Source: Moringa oleifera (lineage: Eukaryota > Streptophyta > Magnoliopsida > Brassicales > Moringaceae). Taken from it: a DNA stretch of 64,000 nt. Location of the stretch: the NCBI GenBank assembly GCA_021397835.1, contig JAJFZO010000028.1:186001-250000 (forward strand). Direction: 5' to 3'. Positions 36,306 to 49,385 of this stretch are shown here, in pieces. The first letter of the stretch is position 1. Each line of letters opens with the position of its first letter. The position numbers and the translations under genes were made by a program. The notes beneath the pieces were generated by a model that worked only from the letters and a program-made list of their open reading frames with translations, did not search any database and was not told the origin of the DNA.

Positions 36306-39300
36306 AAACTAGAAAAAAAAACATGTCTTTGTTAGTGGAATGTTAAATAAGATGTAATATAATAAATAAATAAATATTTATTACATAGTGTTACATTTTT
36401 ATTTTTATTTTACTTGTTGCTCAAAATTCTGATTACAGGTGAAGGAACATTATAGTTGTCAATAGTTATGATAATTATTATCCTTCAATCTGGGTTTCCA
36501 CTTTAGAATTTTGGGTTATGAGTTTGATTCCATTAAGTTTTTTAAAATCAACATGCAAGCAATGTGATAGACTAGGGAATTCATGCATCATCAATAACCT
36601 TAGAGAAAAAATGGACAAAACCCACTAACGCCTTTAGTCTCATTTCGCCACTATTAACCATCATCATACACAAATCCTTCTCATATGACACTTGGATGAT
36701 GCTTGATTTAGGAAATTGATAATGGGCAATTGAGATTACGAACTGATTCTGCAAAATAGGAGAAGGGCAATGTTGTTGTATCTTATTATATTCTTATGGA
36801 CTGAGTTATTTTTTGCACCATACTTTGTAACCTGGGCTTAGTTGTAGTAGGTACCTTAACATGTTGTTGTGGGTTTGAGTTTTTTTTTTTTTTTTTTTTG
36901 GGGCTTGGGATTAATGGTGGTAGAAAATATTTTTAGACTCAATTATAGTTGAGCCTTGAAGTCTGATTCATTTTACCTACATTAACTTGCATTTTTTTAT
37001 ATTTTATATATCAATAATAAAAATATATAAAAAATATAATTTTTTTAATTTTTAATTTTTATCAGTTTAATTTTTTAAATGAATGTTTAATTTTATGTAT
37101 GATTTAATAAATATTATTTTATTATATTTAAATTAATTTTAATTAATTTAATATAAAATTTTAAAAATAAAAAATTATAGACTTATTTTAAAGACAATTG
37201 TAAATAATAACTTTTAAAAATTTATATTTTAACGATTAATGTTTACAATTGTAACTATATATGTATTAATAATTATTATTTAATAAATATCATTAAAATA
37301 TGATAAAATTTTACTAATATGTATAATAATAATTATTATGATTAGATAATTAACGTTAAAAATCTGTTTTGTATTTATGTAAGCTGCTGTCTAACAATTA
37401 GGTGGGGCCCATCCAGCTGGTTAATTAACATTACTGCTATGTTTAGGCTGTCAGACGGGTAGCAAATAGCATCTGCACTATTATTCACTGAATATGTGAT
37501 TATGTCAAGCGTCATTAAAGCGAAAAATTAGACCTATTCCATTCACCAAATAAACTTGAATTTTTTTCTTTATGAAAAGACCAAAAGACACCTATCATAT
37601 CAAGCCCAAAACAGACTTCACAAAGAAAAGACCACTGGGTCAACTTGCTCTAAAGGATAGCGATTAGCTTCCAATTTTATCATCCACGCCTGACAGTGAC
37701 ATCGGTCTGTCCTTTTTCGCTGGGAACCTCCTTGATTCGGGGTGACACCGAGGCCCCATTGGGCAACTTGATTCAAGGCATCTAATTCAGTCGTACTGCT
37801 CCGTTGATGTCTGCTTTTCCTTCTTTAGATTCACTTTCCCACTTGCCAAACAGTTAATGGTACCACTTCTCAGTGCTAGTTGCTTGCTGCTTCTTCTCAG
37901 CAGCCCAATGGAGAAATAAAGCAAACAGAGGAAATCTGATACCCGATTTCCTCACCTGTTTCTGCTTGTTTTGCCTTCCTCCTTCACTCTTTTATTTCTT
38001 TTTTTTTTTTATAAAAAAAATATTATTGAAGGTTGTGAATTTCTACGTATATGTGGTTGGATCTGGGCTTCAGTTGGGTCTCATAATGGGCCCATTTGAC
38101 CCGGCTTGTTTTGCTCTCCTTATTGATTGCTGGGTAACTGCTCTTGTGTTTAATTTAATTACAATCAGAAGCTAAGGTCATTAAGAATTTTGCCAAAGCT
38201 CTAATTAATTTGTAGTTAACTTGGTTGGAAATCCTGCAGATCTGGATATTGATTGGGTAGGCCGACTTAGTGCTTCTCATCTTTTTACTTTTTTACCTTT
38301 TAATTTTAAAGCCTAAATTCATTTATTATCATATAAGTATGCAAAATTAAATCTTTAATTATATTAATCTTGGATCAAAGTTACGATTATACCCTTCTTA
38401 CCCATACTTCAACTCACCGACCTGTGACAGATGAAAACAAGAATAATGAACACTTTGAAAATGTTTCTCTTGATTAAAACACGTAGAAACATGTAATAAA
38501 TATTGAATGTGAAGAATACCTTCTATGCATTTATGCCGTAGGTTGGCTTGATTTGACAACTTAAGCTCGAATACAATAAAGAGAATTTAATGTCATCTTC
38601 CAAATGGGTAAAGAAATTGGGACCTCAATTGGTCAATCCAATGTCTTTAGTTTAGTCTCGGCAATTTAAAACCCACATTGCTTATCAATAAAGCCTACGT
38701 GCCCAACACGCAATCTAAGGTACATGAACTCGGATATATTGTGCCATTCTCACAAACTTCTAGTCCAAATTTACTTCTTAATTTAATGTGTCCAACACCA
38801 AAATGACCATAAGTATACCCATATGCAAGTTTAGGCACCAAAGGACAAGGGAAAAGAAAACATACATAGAAGACAAGACTTGATCTTTCTTTCCATAGAA
38901 AGTGAGAGAAAACAAGGATTTGAATACCATATTTATTTACACTTTTTCTTTTTCTTTTTTAATACAAACGAATCCTTTTCTATTTATCCATATCTCTTCG
39001 TACTTCGAATTTTATAGTTTTTTTTTATAAAATATACTTTATTAGCTTCAAAATTTCAATATGACTAAACCTTGTTAACTTGATAACTATTAAATAACCG
39101 ATGCAATACATAAAAGGTTATGATGGTAATGCAATGTTAACAAAAAAAGAAAAAAACTTATTATATCAAATTTATTAATTAAATATTTGAGGCTATCACT
39201 ATTTCAGTTAAATCAATTTTTGCCTGCGGATAACCTTGACATTAACTAAATAAATATAATAAAAATCACAGTTGTGTGGGTTTAAGTTATTAATAATTGT

Positions 39301-40077
39301 ATGAACTTTCAACTAAATCGATGATTGCTCGGGATGAATAACCATGACAGAGTTAAGTAAATATAATTAAAAAATCACATAAATGTAGATTTAGATTATT
39401 AGTAATTATATAAAGTAAATAAAAAATAGCCCAAACACAAAGTAGTTTGAAATAATTAACAATAGATATTGTTTGTTTTGAAATCCTCATATCTATATAA
39501 AATTTGTTATTATTATATTATATTTTTATTTATTATTTTAATATAATAAATTGAATATAATTTTAATTTTCTTTTAAAAACCAGATGTCTCAAATCACTA
39601 AAAGATTTTATAATTCTAGAGAAAAAGTAATTTAAAAGTAATATTTTCAAATATATACATGTGAAGGACCAATGATTCTAGGTAACACCTATGCCATACT
39701 AACACTTGTAGAATATGAAAGAAAAGTCAACCTGTTAATTGTCCTTTAAATGGGTGGCTTGACAGATGAAAAAAATACCTTCTGTTATGAAATTGATATA
39801 ATCAACATTAAGTAATTAATAATTAATAATTGATTATAACCTTAATATTATTATTTAAAAATTAAAATTCATATTTTTAGATCATGTTGAAAGGGCGAGT
39901 TAATTTGTAAGAAATAAAATATTTGACGCTTAAGTTAATACAAAATATTTAAATATATATTAAAAAAATAAAAAATGATACTTTTGTTTTCATAAGCGAC
40001 ATTTTAATCTTGATAAGAACATTTTTTTTTTTAAACACTTAATAGTGGATAGATTTTTTTTTATTTTTAATAGATTA
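36306..40077. other. Long AT-rich intergenic stretch
   Basis: No supported gene. It contains a T-run at 36881-36900 and very AT-rich DNA at 37000-37360. A more balanced patch lies at about 37590-37970, where only short frames exist. A 100-codon frame at 37873-38175 (+) crosses a T/A run and is not convincing. The rest to 40 kb is featureless. Confidence 0.4.
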
Positions 40078-41000
40078 TTAGGCTATCTCCAACCCTATAC
40101 ACTAAATTTAACACCAATTTGATGTTAAAAAAGAATCTTTTTAGAATATTCTAACATCAAATTTTTTTTATCTCCAACTCATTTACAAAAAAATTGGTGT
40201 TATAATATTATTTTAATAATATAAATAATAATTATTAATAAAAATATTTATAAATATTGATTAATTTATAAATATTTTTAAAATAATTAATATAATTTAA
40301 AATTTTAATTTATATTTATTTTTTTAAAAAATTAATATTATATAATAAATTATAATTTTTAGTAATTTTAAAATTAATAATTTATCAATTAAATTTTATA
40401 AAAATATTTTTGCAAAACGAGTTCGAGATCACCAATCTGAATGAGTGAGTGGATCATTTAATTCTTTTGATCAGTATTTTGGTGGTGTGGGAGGAAGTGG
40501 AGATAAGTTTTCCACATTCTAAATAGTTTTAAAGTTAGTTTATTATTGTTAAAGTATTTTAATTTTAATTAATGTTGTAATTTCAGTTTAAGTTATAATC
40601 GTTAATGTGTTGTCATATTTATTGTACTGTGTTATCAATTGAAAAAAAAATTTATTTTTATCATGTTCATGTAAATATTTAAATTATATCATAAATTATA
40701 AATTATTTTAAAATTTTATATATTTTTAAATAATAATTTTAATAATATATATAATTTTATTATTAATTAGATAAATTATTATTGTTATTAATTAAATAAA
40801 ATAAAATTATATATTAAATATTAGTTTTATTTTAAAGATCTTGATTAGATATTCTTAATGGTATAATTTTTTTTATAATAATATCATATATTTATTAAGT
40901 TATTGATCAAAAATATCTTTGATTCAAAACTTTTTAAAAAATAATTTATAAAAAAAATTATTTTAAAATTATACCAATTTGATGCAGTTACAGTGTTACA
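40078..41000 (+). mobile_element. Possible PIF/Harbinger-type remnant
   Basis: At 40078 TTA is followed by GGCTATCTCCAACCC and a block with ACACTAAATTTAACACC. A TTA target site plus a GGC-starting terminus is typical of plant PIF/Harbinger elements. Near 40470 a short stretch encodes QYFGGVGGSGDKF, resembling the C-terminal tail of Harbinger-linked Myb/NAM-associated proteins. The phrase ACACCAAATTG recurs inverted in sense near 40999. No matching right terminus was found, so the end is approximate. Confidence 0.35.
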
Positions 41001-41304
41001 CCAAATTGAAGGAATCAATTTGTCGTTTCATTAGAGACAATTTCATCAATTTTTAACGACAAAATGCCATTTTATCGTTTTCATTGAAGACGGTATTTTG
41101 ATGATAAATAAATGAAAATTTTAAAAATTTAAATATAAAAACAAATAAAATAAAAAAAATATTGAATTTAAATTGCACTCATGCAAAAATCTTGCATATT
41201 TCAGATCTAATATAACGATGGATTTGTTGCTTTCTAATTGGTTTATATTTACTGTGATAATTTGACTTTTTATAGTTGATCTAGTTAAGTGATCGCGTGT
41301 ATAC

Positions 41305-41344
<40 letters not shown>

Positions 41345-44200
41345 TTTGATTTTCTCACCTAAACATATAAAACATAATTGGCACTCAAAAAATGTTAATT
41401 TAGCAAATAAATAAGCTTAATTTTTTTTCTTAAAGTTTCTAACACAATTGATGATAACCAAAGAGATTCTTATGAATTACTAGAATGTCAAATTTAAAAT
41501 TTTCTAAGTAAAAGAAAAAAAAAAGGATATGATCACCAAGCTGTCAGTTTAGTAAAGTTCGACCTACCTACTAACATAAGGAAAATATAGAAAAATTAGG
41601 TGGGATTATAATCAAAGCTTTGTGGAGAATTAGTCAATTAGAAGGGACAATAGGATTCCCAAGCGCCCCATGTGGCAAGCCTTACGACTTTGTCTTTCAC
41701 GCTTTTTGACCAGAGCGTACCTTAAAATTGGTTTAGGCGTAGATATGATACTAATACTTTTTATAAATTAATAGAAAATATCTTATATTATAATTATATT
41801 AATGTAGCAAGTTGGAGTGTAAGGATTTGACCTTTTCATTTCATACACTAAGATTTTTTTTGCTTAATATCATGGTTTTCATAATTATATTAAAATGTAA
41901 AATTACTTATTTAGTTCAATCATCAATGTCGCTGAATATTACAAAATAATTTAAAAATATAAACATAATATTTATTATTATCACAATAAAAAAGTAAATA
42001 TGAAAATTTATAATAAATTCACTTTTTTAATTTAAATTAATCTAAATTTTATATTCAAACTTTAAATTTGAACCAAACTCAACCTTCTTTTTGAATGTTG
42101 GAAGATTTTTTGAAATTAATTAATTTGATGGTAAAAAAAAGCTGCTTGTTGAAAATAAAATAAAATTTTAAAAAGTAAAATAAAAGTTTCTTTTTTATTT
42201 ATTTATCGCTTCAATAAATTGATATAATAATATTTGAATTAAATAATATATTTAATATAATTTTGAATTAAATAAGCTATCTATGCATTTTTGTGACTTC
42301 ATTTTTAAATATATAAAGAAATTAATAAAAATAATAGTCGCAAATTATAAAATATTTTAATTTAATTAAATTTAAAAAATGTATTTTGTATAAAATTTTA
42401 TGTTAAGATTTAAAATATATTAGGTCAATTAAAAATATATATTTTAATATTTTTTTGAGTGAAACTTCCATCTAATAAGTTTCATCAATTTTAACTATGT
42501 GATTTTTAAAGGGTAAAGATGATAATTATATCTTTATAACAATTAATCATCATGTTTTTTTGTTATTTAATTTGATTCAACAAATTCATAATCTATTTAC
42601 ATAAATTTTTATTTAGAAAGGTCAATTTTTATAAGTAATTTTTATAAAGAAACTTTTGATTTTATTTTTTTATTATGAGTTTTTATCATTTAATTTTTTG
42701 TAGTTAAAAGTAAATATATAAAAACTACATAAAAATTACTTTTTATTTATAAAATTTTAATACATATATATAGAGAGAGAGAGAGATAATTGTCTTTTTC
42801 ACATATTACAATTAAAAGTTTATAAATTTTATTAAATGGAATTTTCATCTTAAAAATATAAAAAATATTTTTTTATTGACGCAATAACATATTTTATAAA
42901 TTTTAATTTAAAATTTTGTATAAAAATAAAATTTTCTATTGTAATCAACTTTTTTTAATTGAGTTAAACCTCACATACTAATTTATCATTTGTTTAACAA
43001 AAAAACAGCGAGAGACGAACTTAATTTTTCTTCTCACAAACTGCAATCTTAAAGTGGCTTATCATCAATATCATCTTTCAAAAGGTACAAAAAAAAAAAG
43101 TCACTATTATTAATGATTAAAAGGAAAATAATAATAAAAATAAATCTATTTTATTTTTCAAAATGAACCTTATCAGAAGACAGTCTACTTAAGACTGAAA
43201 ATGATTCTTCAAAAGTAAAATATTTTTTTAAAAAATAAAATCAAAAGATATCTTGCTGATTAATCAAATATTCAATAATTGAAAATAATATTTTTTTAAA
43301 AAAAACAAGGCTAACATATATGACATTAAAAAAAACATTTTTTTATAATAATTAAAAAATTTCAAAGTAGTTGATAAATTTTTTTTTAATAATTTAAAAT
43401 CTACTTCTTTTTGTATAAGTAGACTCTTTAGTAACTCATAAGACAATATGCCCCAATAGAAACCTTGGAGGATCAGTTGTAGTGTCATGTATTTTGTGTT
43501 ACCAATGTCAATATCTTGAATATGTTTATGTTTAATGTTTTTGTTTAAATAATTTATTATTATCTTTAACAAAATAAATATGAAAAAATTTAAATTATAT
43601 GCATTTGTTAAATTAAACTCTAAAGTATGAATTGGTTCAATTGTATTTTTGATGATTTAATTTTGAATTTGTTTTAAACAAGCTCCCCTGTAAGCATAAA
43701 TACAAAAATATCAAACACCACAGCTTTAAATTTTTTTTGACCATTCATTAATTTACGATTTAAAGTGTTCTCACTTTTTTTAGAAAATTTACAATTTTAT
43801 CATTAATTTGAAAGTAACAACGGAGTGATGGACTTCAATTGTCTTAAATAAGAAACTCTATTTCCTCTCTCTACTATTTTAAGTTTTCCATTGGTTTCCT
43901 ACAATTTTTTTTTTTCATGTTCTCATCATCCCTGCAATATTTTGTATTCATTTTTTTGTATTACACAATTTCAAAATAACATCATCTTAGTAAGGTATAT
44001 ATATTCATTTCTCATCATAGCCCTTTTTTTTTTTTTTAATTTTTGAAAATGGGTTTTTGGACTCACGCATCCCTTTTGGATGCATTTTTGAGCATGATTG
44101 CCTATGTCTTGAATTTTTTTTAGTATTTTATTAGTTTGAATTTTGGGTACAAGAAAAGGTTTGATTGAAGCATGTGTTCGCACTAGAGAATGAAACTGAT
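41001..44200. other. AT-rich intergenic stretch
   Basis: Very AT-rich with no recognised genes. Short simple repeats include TA at 41309-41340 and GA at 42773-42786. A less AT-rich ~130 bp lies at 41600-41730 with no identifiable content. Open frames here (for example 43572-43264, minus) are Lys/Ile/Asn-rich AT artefacts. Confidence 0.4.
41309..41340. repeat. (AT)n microsatellite
   Basis: About 16 uninterrupted AT units. Confidence 0.95.
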
Positions 44201-45620
44201 GTCACATATTTTTAATAATTATTTATGTTCAAATTATGTAATTTATATCATACCATTTTACTTTATTGTTTCGTACCTTTTGGTCATTTTTGTATTATTT
44301 TGGGTAATTTTTTTTTTGCACCATTTTAGTTCACTATTTTGATTCATGGTTGTTGTACAATTGCTTAAATATGTTTCGCACTATTATTAAACTTGAGCTC
44401 ACATTATTTGTTACAAAGTTTACATCATTTGTTACTAATTTCGCACCATTTAGTATTATGTTACATATTTTGGCACTATTTTGTCATATTTTATCGTACC
44501 ATTTATTTTCATGTTTTTGCATCATTTAGACATAAATTAACATCTTTTTGTATCATATATGTGAATTGCTTTGGACATTTTCCTTCATTTTTTCTATGTT
44601 TGATAATCTTTACAATGTGAAAATGACTCTAGTGTCGAAAGCTCATAAGTTCAACAAGGTGAAAATAATAAAATATTGCATCATCGACATGGAATCAACA
44701 ATTGAATCGGTGTTTGAATGATTGAAAGACAATCACTAGATAAAAAAATGTTCAAGACCACTGATTTTGGTCATTTCTTAAATCTACCCCCTTTGAAGTT
44801 CAGTGCACAGATAGTTGATAGTATGTTGGTACGTATGAAGAAATAGTTCAAGATTTGATTGTATGGTTTTTCTTGCTTGGGTTACACGATGTAACATTGA
44901 GTGCCTTTAAGTTTTACCTCATCATTGGTTTAAGGTTTGGCAATGTATCAAAGAGTGCAATAATTGAAGCGCGAGGGTCTAGCATTCTTGGGAGATATTT
45001 TTAATGGACAAAATGACTTAAACAAGGATTGTATGAAGTTAAGTTATAAACAGTAGTGTTTAAACACCCAAGAAGATGTAGTGGAGCTTAGCTTGATCTA
45101 CATGTGGCATGGTTGGTTGATGGGGCGTGATTGAGCGATAGTTGATCCTTACATGGCATATACATTTGATGAATGGCCTAGACCACTTCAATAGCTATTT
45201 TTACGAAACTATACTATTATGCAATCTCTAGTATAATTCAAGGTAGCTGCTGTAAATCGCAAAGACAACAATAAAAGGCCTTATAATCTTTATAGATGTG
45301 CATATTTTACAAGTAAATAGTTTTAATTCCATTTTTCTATTTTGTTTATTCAGTACTTTGAATAGAATTTACTTTATACATTTTATATTTTTCGGTGAAA
45401 GATATTTATTTATGAGACGATTCCTAATTTAGGCAAAACTTTGGCAAAAAAAGGTGTTATCTGATGTGATATCACAATTTCTTCACTAGTCTTTACTTTG
45501 ATGCCAAAAGGTGACTCAATAAGGTTAAATTTCACCAAATCAATAATTATCAATATTTTACTTTTAATTTTCTTTTAATATATTATTTGGCTAATAATTT
45601 CATGCTAACTTTAACAAATG
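44200..45620 (+). mobile_element. Second degenerate DUF1985-type element (plus strand)
   Basis: From 44200 to 44570 short phrases such as TTTCGCACCATTT, TTTCGTACC and GTACCATTTATTTTC recur. They are the complement of those in the 5-8 kb element. A decayed DUF1985 region follows: FGHFLNLPPLKFSAQIVDS (about 44770) and FKFYLIIGLRFGNVS (about 44907-44950), the family's EFxLITGLRFG block. Further broken frames reach about 45300. No Ulp1 part was recognised, because a LINE begins at about 45637. Many stops make it non-functional. Confidence 0.55.
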
Positions 45621-45636
45621 CATGCTGAGGACACAA

Positions 45637-46990
45637 GCAAGTATCTGGGTTTGCCATCTCTTGTTAGTAAGAATAAAAATGTTATCTATAGTTTTGTTAA
45701 AGAGAAAGTTTGGAGAAAGTTCTATGGCTGAAAAAATAAACCGCTATCAAGAGCTGGAAAGGAGATTTTGATCAAAACTACAGTTCAGGCAATTTTAACT
45801 TATTGTATGAGTACTTTTTTGCTCCTTATTTCATCCAAAGAATGCTATTTTTTTTTTTTTGTGGGGATCAATCCAACATAAAGGGAAAAGATTGCATTGG
45901 TTGAGTTGAAAAAGAATATAAAATAGAAAAGAGTATAAATGAATGGGTTTTAGAAGTCTTCATAAGTTTAACTTGGCTTTATTAGCTAAATAAAGATGGA
46001 GATTAATTTTTGATCCTAAATCTTTAGTGGGAAGGCTTTTCAAAGCTAGATATTTTCCTATAAAGGATTTCTTGAGGGCTCATTTGAGGTTGAATCCTAG
46101 CTTTATTTAAAGAAGCATTTAGAGTGCCAGGTCAATACTTGGGAAAGACTACAGGTGAAGAATTGGAAGAGGTAACCAGGTCTTAGTCTGCGAAAATCCT
46201 TGGCTTAAGAATTTAAAAAATTTCATAATTGAATCCTCTGTTGAGCTAAAACTTCAATGCACTTTAGTGAAGAATTTATGAATTCCATAAACTTCATCTT
46301 AGGATAAAGATTTAATTAAGGATCTATTTAGGGATAGAGATGTTGAGAAGATTCTTAAAATTGTGATTAGCAACAATCTCAAGAAAGATAAAATCATTTG
46401 GTACTATAGTCAATATGGAAAATATTTGGTTAACTTGGGTTATAAAGTAGCAATAAATGAACTAGACCATGAAGATGTTAAAAGATGTTGGATGTTTATT
46501 TGGAATTTGAAGCTACCTCTAAAGTTAAAAGACTTCATTTGGAGATTATGCAAGAACTACCTACCTATAAATGAAAAGTTACTAGCTAGCAGCTGTGAGA
46601 TAAATAATGAATGTGCTTTCTATAGAGCAGAGATTGAGGATTTATGGCAAATCTTTATGAGTTGCCTTTTGCGAAAAGTTGCTAGTTGGAAGTAAAATTC
46701 ATTGACATACCAGTTTCTAATGAAGGCTTTGTAGAATGGTTTTTCAAAATTTTGGAAACTTGATGCCTACTTTAAGACTTAAATTTTGGATGGTATTATG
46801 GATAATTTGGACTTCTAGAAATACCAAAATCTAGAATGATATTAATTCTTTCACCTATGCAAGTAATAAAATCTGGGTTGGAATTTATGGAAGCATGGAA
46901 TGCAACGAAGATACTTAGATGTTAAAGGAAAAGCTACTAAAAAGTCAATCTGCAGATGAAGGAAAACCTTCTTGGTTTATTGAAAGGTAA
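45637..46990 (+). mobile_element. 5'-truncated LINE (non-LTR) retrotransposon remnant
   Basis: The plus strand enters directly at the reverse-transcriptase thumb: KYLGLPSLVSKNKN, then FVKEKVWRKFYG, GKEILIKTTVQAILTYCMST, and after a T-run RSLHKFNLALLAK and RLIFDPKSLVGRLFKARYFP. It ends in a zf-RVT-like segment at 46363-46695 with CWMFIWNLKLPLKLKDFIWR. This order is the 3' part of plant L1-type ORF2. The catalytic part of the RT and the endonuclease are missing, as expected for a 5'-truncated insertion, here apparently into the DUF1985 element. Stops and frameshifts are frequent. No clear poly-A tail or target duplication was found. Confidence 0.7.
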
Positions 46991-48440
46991 CACTAACGTT
47001 GCAAACTGAGTTTTTCGATTCCCTGAACAAAGTCTACTCAAATTAAAGTCTTAATGCTTGAAGGATTAAAGAATCCATTTATATATATGGTGATCAACAT
47101 TTTAAGATTAGATTTATCATTCAAAAATTTAAACTTTTAGTTGTTATTAATTTAAAACTTTGTAATTTCAAGATTAAACTTGTCGCTAAATTAAAATTCA
47201 GAAGTATTTTGATAAATTATAGATTTGAATTTCAAATGTATAAATTAAAAATAAATAATTTTATATAAATTTTTAAAAAACTGAAAAATTAAAAAAGATA
47301 ATTTTTTTAAAAAATTTGAAAACAAAATCTCATCAACTCAAACTTTAAAATCTTTTTTTTTTTGCAAATATTATAACCAAATTAAAATTAAAAATTAATA
47401 TTTACATACAAATATCTTTATACAAAAATTCAAAATAAATTGAATTTTATCTAAATTGAATATTATTAAAAAAATTAAATATTTAAATATAAGATATTTT
47501 CCGATAAATTTTGACTTGTAATTTTTCTCATATATAAAAAAAATATTCAATCTATGATCATAAAAATGTTTGAAATTTTTTCAGCACTGAAAATATTTTT
47601 TTTAAAAAATACAATCAAAACTTTAAAAAATTCATAAAAAATGTTAATTAGTTGAAATTTTTTCAAATTTGAGAAGTAAAATTAAAATAAAGTGTAAAAT
47701 CTATTTGAGTAGTTTTTAGTCATTTCAATAATGAAAAAATTATTAATTTTTTATAATTATTTTGAATCAATGTCTAACTTAGATAAAATCAATATATCAT
47801 GATTTATTTGAATATATTTCAAAAGTTAAGATTTAATTGGATAAAAAGGATAAAATTTACCGTTTTAAATAATATTTATCCTTAATTTTTTAGTGTATAA
47901 TTGCATATTTACTGTTTTTTAATCTTTTGATCTATTAGATCTACATCCATCTAAAGTTCTTTTTAATTTAAAGTAAGAATCAAATCTATTAGTTTATCTT
48001 TAATTTAAATCTCAAAATTATAATTTTAAAATAATTTAATATATTATTGTTAATAAAACATTCAATATGTAAAACAATCCGTGCATTGTATGTGGTCACA
48101 ACTAATTTGTGATAAAAGTTGATCCTCAAATTTGTGTAAAAGAAAATATTTACTTATTTATTGATTTTTAAGCAGAGAGTTCGTTTTAAAATCAAACTCT
48201 TATTTTTGTTAACAGAAGTTTTTTATTTTACGAATTTTGAATTGCTGACTTATTTTAGAGTCCGATTTGAATTTTTAGCTATCATTAATTGCAGTGTTGT
48301 TTAGGCATAGTGAAATTGGGAACCTTGATTTCGTAACCTTAAAAAATGCGGCAAATTAAGAAGAAGGCGTGAATAACCAATAGAAAAATAATATGAAATT
48401 AATTATTAATGAAAAAATAAGATGCTTCACAGGCACCTCA
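46991..48440. other. AT-rich intergenic stretch upstream of guanylate kinase
   Basis: Nothing recognisable. It is composed of AAATTT/TTTAAA-rich DNA, and composition becomes balanced only from about 48420 where the kinase promoter begins. Confidence 0.45.
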
Positions 48441-49385
48441 CAAGGTAAAAGCGGCTCCCTTTTGTGAGCTGAATGCGAGGAAAAAGCTACCTCTCCCTCT
48501 CTCTCGCCTACAAATATGAGAAGGCTTCTCAAAATTTCTTGCGTGTTCCTCTGCTTTCATCGCAAGCTTGTTTTGGTTTAACACACGCAGAGAAGCCCCT
48601 CACGAGTTAAAAAGGGAAAAACGAGAAAGAAAGAGAAACAACTTGAGCTTGAAAAAGAACAAAAAGCTTGCTTTTGAATCTTCAATCGACCCACCCTTCT
48701 TTCCTTTTATAAATACCATACCATCATCAGCTGCTTACAATAATAAGGTTGTGTTTTACACGATTTTTTGGTCATTTTACTTGAGGTATGAACCTGGCTC
48801 TCTTGCCTTTTTTTGCTTCCTATTTTGAGGTTACCAGTGCATTGTTCATTGGTTTTCGCTCCTGTATTTGCATTGATCCATTGATTAAGCTGGATCGAAG
48901 TGGGTTTTTTGTCCAATAAACATTAGTTAACTCTCCTGGTTTCTTGTAGGTATTCAATTTTTTCTTTTGAATTACAATATGCCTTTTTAATGGATTAAAG
49001 ATACCAACATAAATCTATTCCTGTCCCATCTTTCTCTGTTATCCTTTTTTTTTTTTGTAGTTTTAATGTATCTTCTGTTTATTTCTAATTTGGAATAATG
49101 AAGTGACATTTGGATTTTTATGCTCACCGTTTTCCTTTCAAAAGGAGGCAACATTAGCGTGTTGATATTATTTGATAACATATCTTTCATGTTTCTCCTC
49201 TCCCCATTGATTTTCTTGGTATATGGGTTTCATTGTTTAAACGTGATGCTTGCACTTCAGTTCCTTCAAGCTTGTGCTTTTACAATTATGCTAGATCCAG
49301 GAAATATGAATACTTTTGATTTGATCTCTTGTCTCTCCTTGGGCATTGATCAGGTTGAATATTTTTTTGGAGGCATAGATTCTCC
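48441..49385 (+). promoter_or_regulatory. Guanylate kinase promoter, 5' UTR and leader intron
   Basis: A CT-rich tract (48490-48506) and a canonical TATAAATA (48708-48715) suggest transcription starting near 48740. A leader exon would end at 48785 (TTGAG|GTATG). An intron follows to 49353 (GATCAG), then a second leader segment 49354-49385 leads into the ATG. The long leader intron is consistent with intron-enhanced expression, but all of this is inferred from motifs. Confidence 0.5.

Noticed and set aside
37873..38175. 100-codon open frame (+) starting MLVACCFFSAAQ
   Set aside because: It runs through a T/A homopolymer and has no domain. The apparent signal-like start is a by-product of T-rich DNA.
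43264..43572. 102-codon open frame (minus)
   Set aside because: Lys/Ile/Asn/Leu-rich translation of very AT-rich DNA with no known similarity.
48568..48828. 86-codon open frame in the guanylate kinase leader as coding
   Set aside because: It spans the likely TATA box and leader donor site. The conserved Met-Gly-Glu-Ala start lies at 49386 after a leader intron.
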